DNA from: Steromphala cineraria
Lineage: Eukaryota > Mollusca > Gastropoda > Trochida > Trochidae
DNA length: 64,000 nucleotides
Assembly: GCA_916613615.1 (NCBI GenBank)
Contig: OU744720.1
Span: forward strand, 71,812,471-71,876,470
Direction of reading: 5' to 3'
In this document: positions 60,733 through 64,000 of the stretch, piece after piece
How the letters are laid out: the number at the start of each line of letters is the position of its first letter
Position numbering within the stretch: position 1 is the stretch's first letter
Translations under genes and position numbers: made by a program
The notes under the pieces: model-generated
Seen by the model: only the letters and a program-made list of their open reading frames with translations
What the model was told of the DNA's origin: nothing
Databases searched by the model: none

Positions 60733-62755
60733 CTATGTATCGGCGTATGTAAACTAAGGTAGCAATAAGCATACGTAATGATAACCGAACGTAAAATTTA
60801 AAAAAAAACCAACGCGACTTTGATTATGGCAAAGCCCATACTTATATGGACTTCTTTCAGCGTACCCGTTGTACATAGTTACAGCGGCCGGTATGATCGT
60901 CGAGTCTGCATTGATTGTACGTGTTCGAAGCAGACATGTTCAAGACGGCATCACAGCAAAACATTTGCAAATAGATAAAATTAATTCTGTTTCAACTGCG
61001 AGAGACTACACTTTTACTTTAACCAAACACCAATAGCAAAACCGTTAGTAAATTGTCGTTCAAAGAATGATAGGCCTATAACAAGATAATTGCTCGGGGA
61101 TGATGGACACCATTAAGCGGAAGCCCGAGCAAGCAGAGTGTTCCTATTTGAGGGAAAATGACCAATAAAAAGGGACCAACCTGGACTATATTATGTGCAG
61201 AAAATATCTATAGGCTTTTCAGAAGTAAAAGATAAGAGATTTTATGTATTTTTGAACTTCTTTATTGATAGACGATAATATGTTTAAGAAACAGTAAAAG
61301 ATAAAATCATTTGGAGATGGCCCAACAAGAATAAATAAAATGTAATACAACAATAATATGTATGGTGGATCATGATATGATCAATGTGTCAACATATAAT
61401 GATTTCCTTTAGTACACATTGAAGCACAACACATATATACTGAAGGGTAATGTTAAATTCTGTAACGACTAATAGAGAACACTCATTAGGCATAAAAAGA
61501 GAACCTTCATAACATTTAAATAAAAATATAAATTAATAAATAAATTGATAAATAAGTGATTATGATTTGAAGACATCCATGTTGCTGTTCATAAGAATAA
61601 TACAGGTTCGAAGCTCAACTAAATATTGTCAGTTACAAGACCAATAAACGACAAGAGTACACCGAACTGTTCTTTTGTCGATCCAAGTAATATTTAATTT
61701 CTAAATTTAAAAAATGGGATTAATATACCACAAATAAGCGAAAAATTTCCGTTCGTGCTTTGATAAAGTAAACGTCTGTCCAATCGCTACCATGTTATAA
61801 ACATCATCACAACCAAAATTCTTTTACGGATAGAGCAGTATTTTACGTTTGATTTTGTGGCTGTTCAAACTCATATTGAGTGCATAAATCGCAATTTAAA
61901 AATGCCTTTTAGACAGAATGTTCGACCTTTACGGGTTTTTTTTAATGAGTAAATTAAGGATGGCATGTTAGGAAACGATATTGTCGACATAATGCACTTT
62001 ATTTGACATTTATTTGTTGACGCGTCTTTGATGTAGGAAGTCTTAAACCAAGCAAAATAGTTTAAACTCTCTATAAATCGAAGCGTTTTTGAAAGGCGTA
62101 TTTCTTGCAAACACGAGAAGATAAGGCTTACTAATTTGACATCAAAGTACGTTGGGTTACGGAGAAAATAACTAACCATGTTTCTGTCATTTCATTCACA
62201 GGTGGATTGAATTATCTGAATAATTTGGATGGCAGCGTTTCTTATGGACACCAGTCTAGTTCACTATTGAACATATCAACCGGGATATATACTCAGATAT
62301 ATACGGAGTTTCCCTCTGTAAGCTTGTATGAGTAGGTTCAGTTTCGGAAACTAGGTAGTAAATATTTATAATGACTTTGTGCCGAGAAGTTATGGCAAAT
62401 AAACTTGCGAGGACGTAGCCCGAGAGGAGATTACCCCATAACGCAAAGCAGTCGGGTCATTATTTGGCTTACGCCAGCGGAATTAAAAAATTTGCGTGTC
62501 TGTGTGTTTTTGGCAGAGCAAAATAAAAAGGATATTTTAATACACGCCCGCTTGAAACTTTAAAATTAAACTCTAGCTCCTTTTTGTTACAAATGGTTAT
62601 ACCATTAACATTTTAAGGTAATAAATTGATGAAAAATGGCATAATTGTCAACCGGGATGGACCCACGGTAGCTTGACATCATATTAGCAGTAGTGCGTAG
62701 TTTATAATGAATGTAAGGGCAAATAGAACATGTGAACAATCTTACTGGATTATGA

Positions 62756-63883
62756 TCACCGTGTAAACAATCTTTCATTGAAGGCTTGGATGCTTGGCAT
62801 CATGACATCAACACCAGAGAAATACACAGCACCAAAAAGATACATTAAAAACGACCACAGGTAGCACACTTGGACAAACGGTATGTTGATAAACCAGTTG
62901 GTGCTTACGACTAAATGAAACGACCATATTACTGTCGCTATGAGCTGTACGTATTTGAAACTTCCAGGAGGTGGGCGACAGGGTTTTTCGCTGAACCGTT
63001 TATTTTCTTCAAACTGCGACAGACGTTCATCTTTTCTCCGCCAGAGGTCGCGAAGCCAGATGTCGAGTCCGTTTTGATCAACTGGAATTGAACTTTTCTG
63101 AATTGTCTCCACGTGAAAATGAACTTCCTTTGGAACATTCCCCGACAAAAGATCAGCCTCGTTTTGACAAACATTAAAGGGGTAGCCTACGGTCACATCA
63201 ACAAGATCGTATTTGCCTGCATATTCGGTCATCTTCTCGTAAAGAAGCATGAATCCTGCCGTCCTTGGGTGAAGAACGCGTTCAAGTTTCGGAAGGTCGT
63301 GTTTCTCTGCAAATCGATCACTGGAGTCTTTTGACGTCTTTGTAAAGTCAGTGCCCTCAGGAAACAGAAGAATCTGTGGTTTTTGTTTAACCCGGAAGTA
63401 GTAGTGCATTCCCCTAGTGATGACCTTTTTATCGTGTTCCAACTTCCGTTTGAGAAAAAGGAAGACAGCCGTCTGAATTGCCCAACCTGGTCCAATAATA
63501 TGTTTCAGCGCGTCTTTAAGACAGATTCTGAAGTTTATAAAGGAGCCGTATCTTGCTTGATAACCGAAGAAGAAAAGCCAGTCAAGACGAGTCCTATGAT
63601 TCATGAGCATTAAAGAGGGATCTACTCCTTTAGGTGGGTTACCTGTGATAAACAGCTTCAGACCTATTCCATATTCTATCAAAGTCACCGCGAACCTGTA
63701 CCAGGCTCCAGCAAGGAAACAGAAGATATGAGCATACACTGTTGGAGAGATGAGGGCGAATGGGACAAACATAAACACCTGGAGGAAAGCCTGCGTTGAA
63801 GAGACCAGCATTATTAGAAGAACCAGCACTACTTTTGAAATACACACTATTCTGTAGACATGACCTCTGTGCCACTGCGCCAT
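62756..63883 (-). CDS. LCLAT1: LCLAT1-like lysocardiolipin/lysophospholipid acyltransferase
   Basis: One uninterrupted 375-codon frame. It carries the acyltransferase motifs NHRTRLD (95-101) and FPEGTD (174-179), plus LHPRTAGF. N-terminal hydrophobic segments (about 12-50) and C-terminal ones (about 320-365) fit a multi-span ER membrane protein. The length matches human LCLAT1 (376 in one isoform). The family re-acylates lysocardiolipin and lysophosphatidylinositol. The absence of introns contrasts with the neighbours and with the vertebrate gene, so this is either an intron-poor paralogue or an old retrocopy that stayed intact. The sub-family call (LCLAT1 rather than another AGPAT) rests on overall similarity. 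Confidence 0.85.
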   Translation of the reverse strand: MAQWHRGHVYRIVCISKVVLVLLIMLVSSTQAFLQVFMFVPFALISPTVYAHIFCFLAGAWYRFAVTLIEYGIGLKLFITGNPPKGVDPSLMLMNHRTRLDWLFFFGYQARYGSFINFRICLKDALKHIIGPGWAIQTAVFLFLKRKLEHDKKVITRGMHYYFRVKQKPQILLFPEGTDFTKTSKDSSDRFAEKHDLPKLERVLHPRTAGFMLLYEKMTEYAGKYDLVDVTVGYPFNVCQNEADLLSGNVPKEVHFHVETIQKSSIPVDQNGLDIWLRDLWRRKDERLSQFEENKRFSEKPCRPPPGSFKYVQLIATVIWSFHLVVSTNWFINIPFVQVCYLWSFLMYLFGAVYFSGVDVMMPSIQAFNERLFTR

Positions 63884-64000
63884 CGTGTCAGATGACGTTT
63901 CCAGAAGAACCAGTTTTTTTCGGCAATACTTGGACGCATGGACTAAATACTGTACTATTCTATAGTTTTACAAATCTCATACATGAAATCTTTAACATGA

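Larger units (their letters stand above)
59833..62755. other. Spacer between NGLY1 and the acyltransferase gene
   Basis: No gene is apparent. It holds the TGACGTCA-rich repeat and the 146 bp hairpin. The stretch 61200-62750 is AT-rich and featureless to my reading; it may include the acyltransferase 3' untranslated region. Confidence 0.55.

Overview
The window is a gene-dense piece of an animal nuclear genome. Genes have many short exons with GT-AG introns, proteins are of animal type, and AT-rich introns and spacers are packed with inverted-repeat transposons, tandem arrays and retroelement remains. The dispersed motif GGGAGATAACT, common in bivalve and gastropod DNA, points to a mollusc, probably a bivalve; that assignment is inference.

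Layout. (1) 535-28990, minus strand: a complete 29-exon DHX34 gene (DEAH-box helicase of nonsense-mediated decay), 1,214 residues, every exon phase consistent. Behind its last exon lie three decaying tandem copies of that exon, one still encoding a zinc finger. Its introns hold a 12 x 45 bp array, an 8 x 43 bp array, a 3.4 kb hairpin-ended element made of about fourteen 146 bp units with a hAT-like insertion inside it, and several MITEs. (2) 28991-29809: a divergent promoter with three CCGGAAGT motifs. (3) 29810-42624, plus strand: a 10-exon gene for a 400-residue coiled-coil protein that I do not recognise. Its seventh intron carries a 5.4 kb DIRS-type tyrosine-recombinase retrotransposon with well-preserved inverted ends and an internal complementary region but with the reverse transcriptase and recombinase cores deleted. 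(4) 42984-43649: a Penelope-like element remnant with a GIY-YIG domain and a hammerhead-like motif. (5) 43943-48717, minus strand: two three-exon genes encoding only a PAW domain. (6) 54983-59832, minus strand: a complete five-exon NGLY1 (peptide:N-glycanase: PUB, transglutaminase-like core, PAW). (7) 62756-63883, minus strand: an uninterrupted LCLAT1-type lysocardiolipin acyltransferase.

The most notable system is the PAW cluster. NGLY1's PAW domain is encoded by the end of its third exon plus exons of 111 and 173 nt. The two downstream genes repeat that architecture (111 + 173 nt and 111 + 191 nt, same phases) without the PUB or catalytic parts. They look like diverged tandem duplicates of the 3' end of NGLY1 that became free-standing sugar-binding-type proteins. 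NGLY1 removes N-glycans from misfolded glycoproteins in the cytosol, so stand-alone PAW proteins could bind the same glycans without cutting them; this function is inference.
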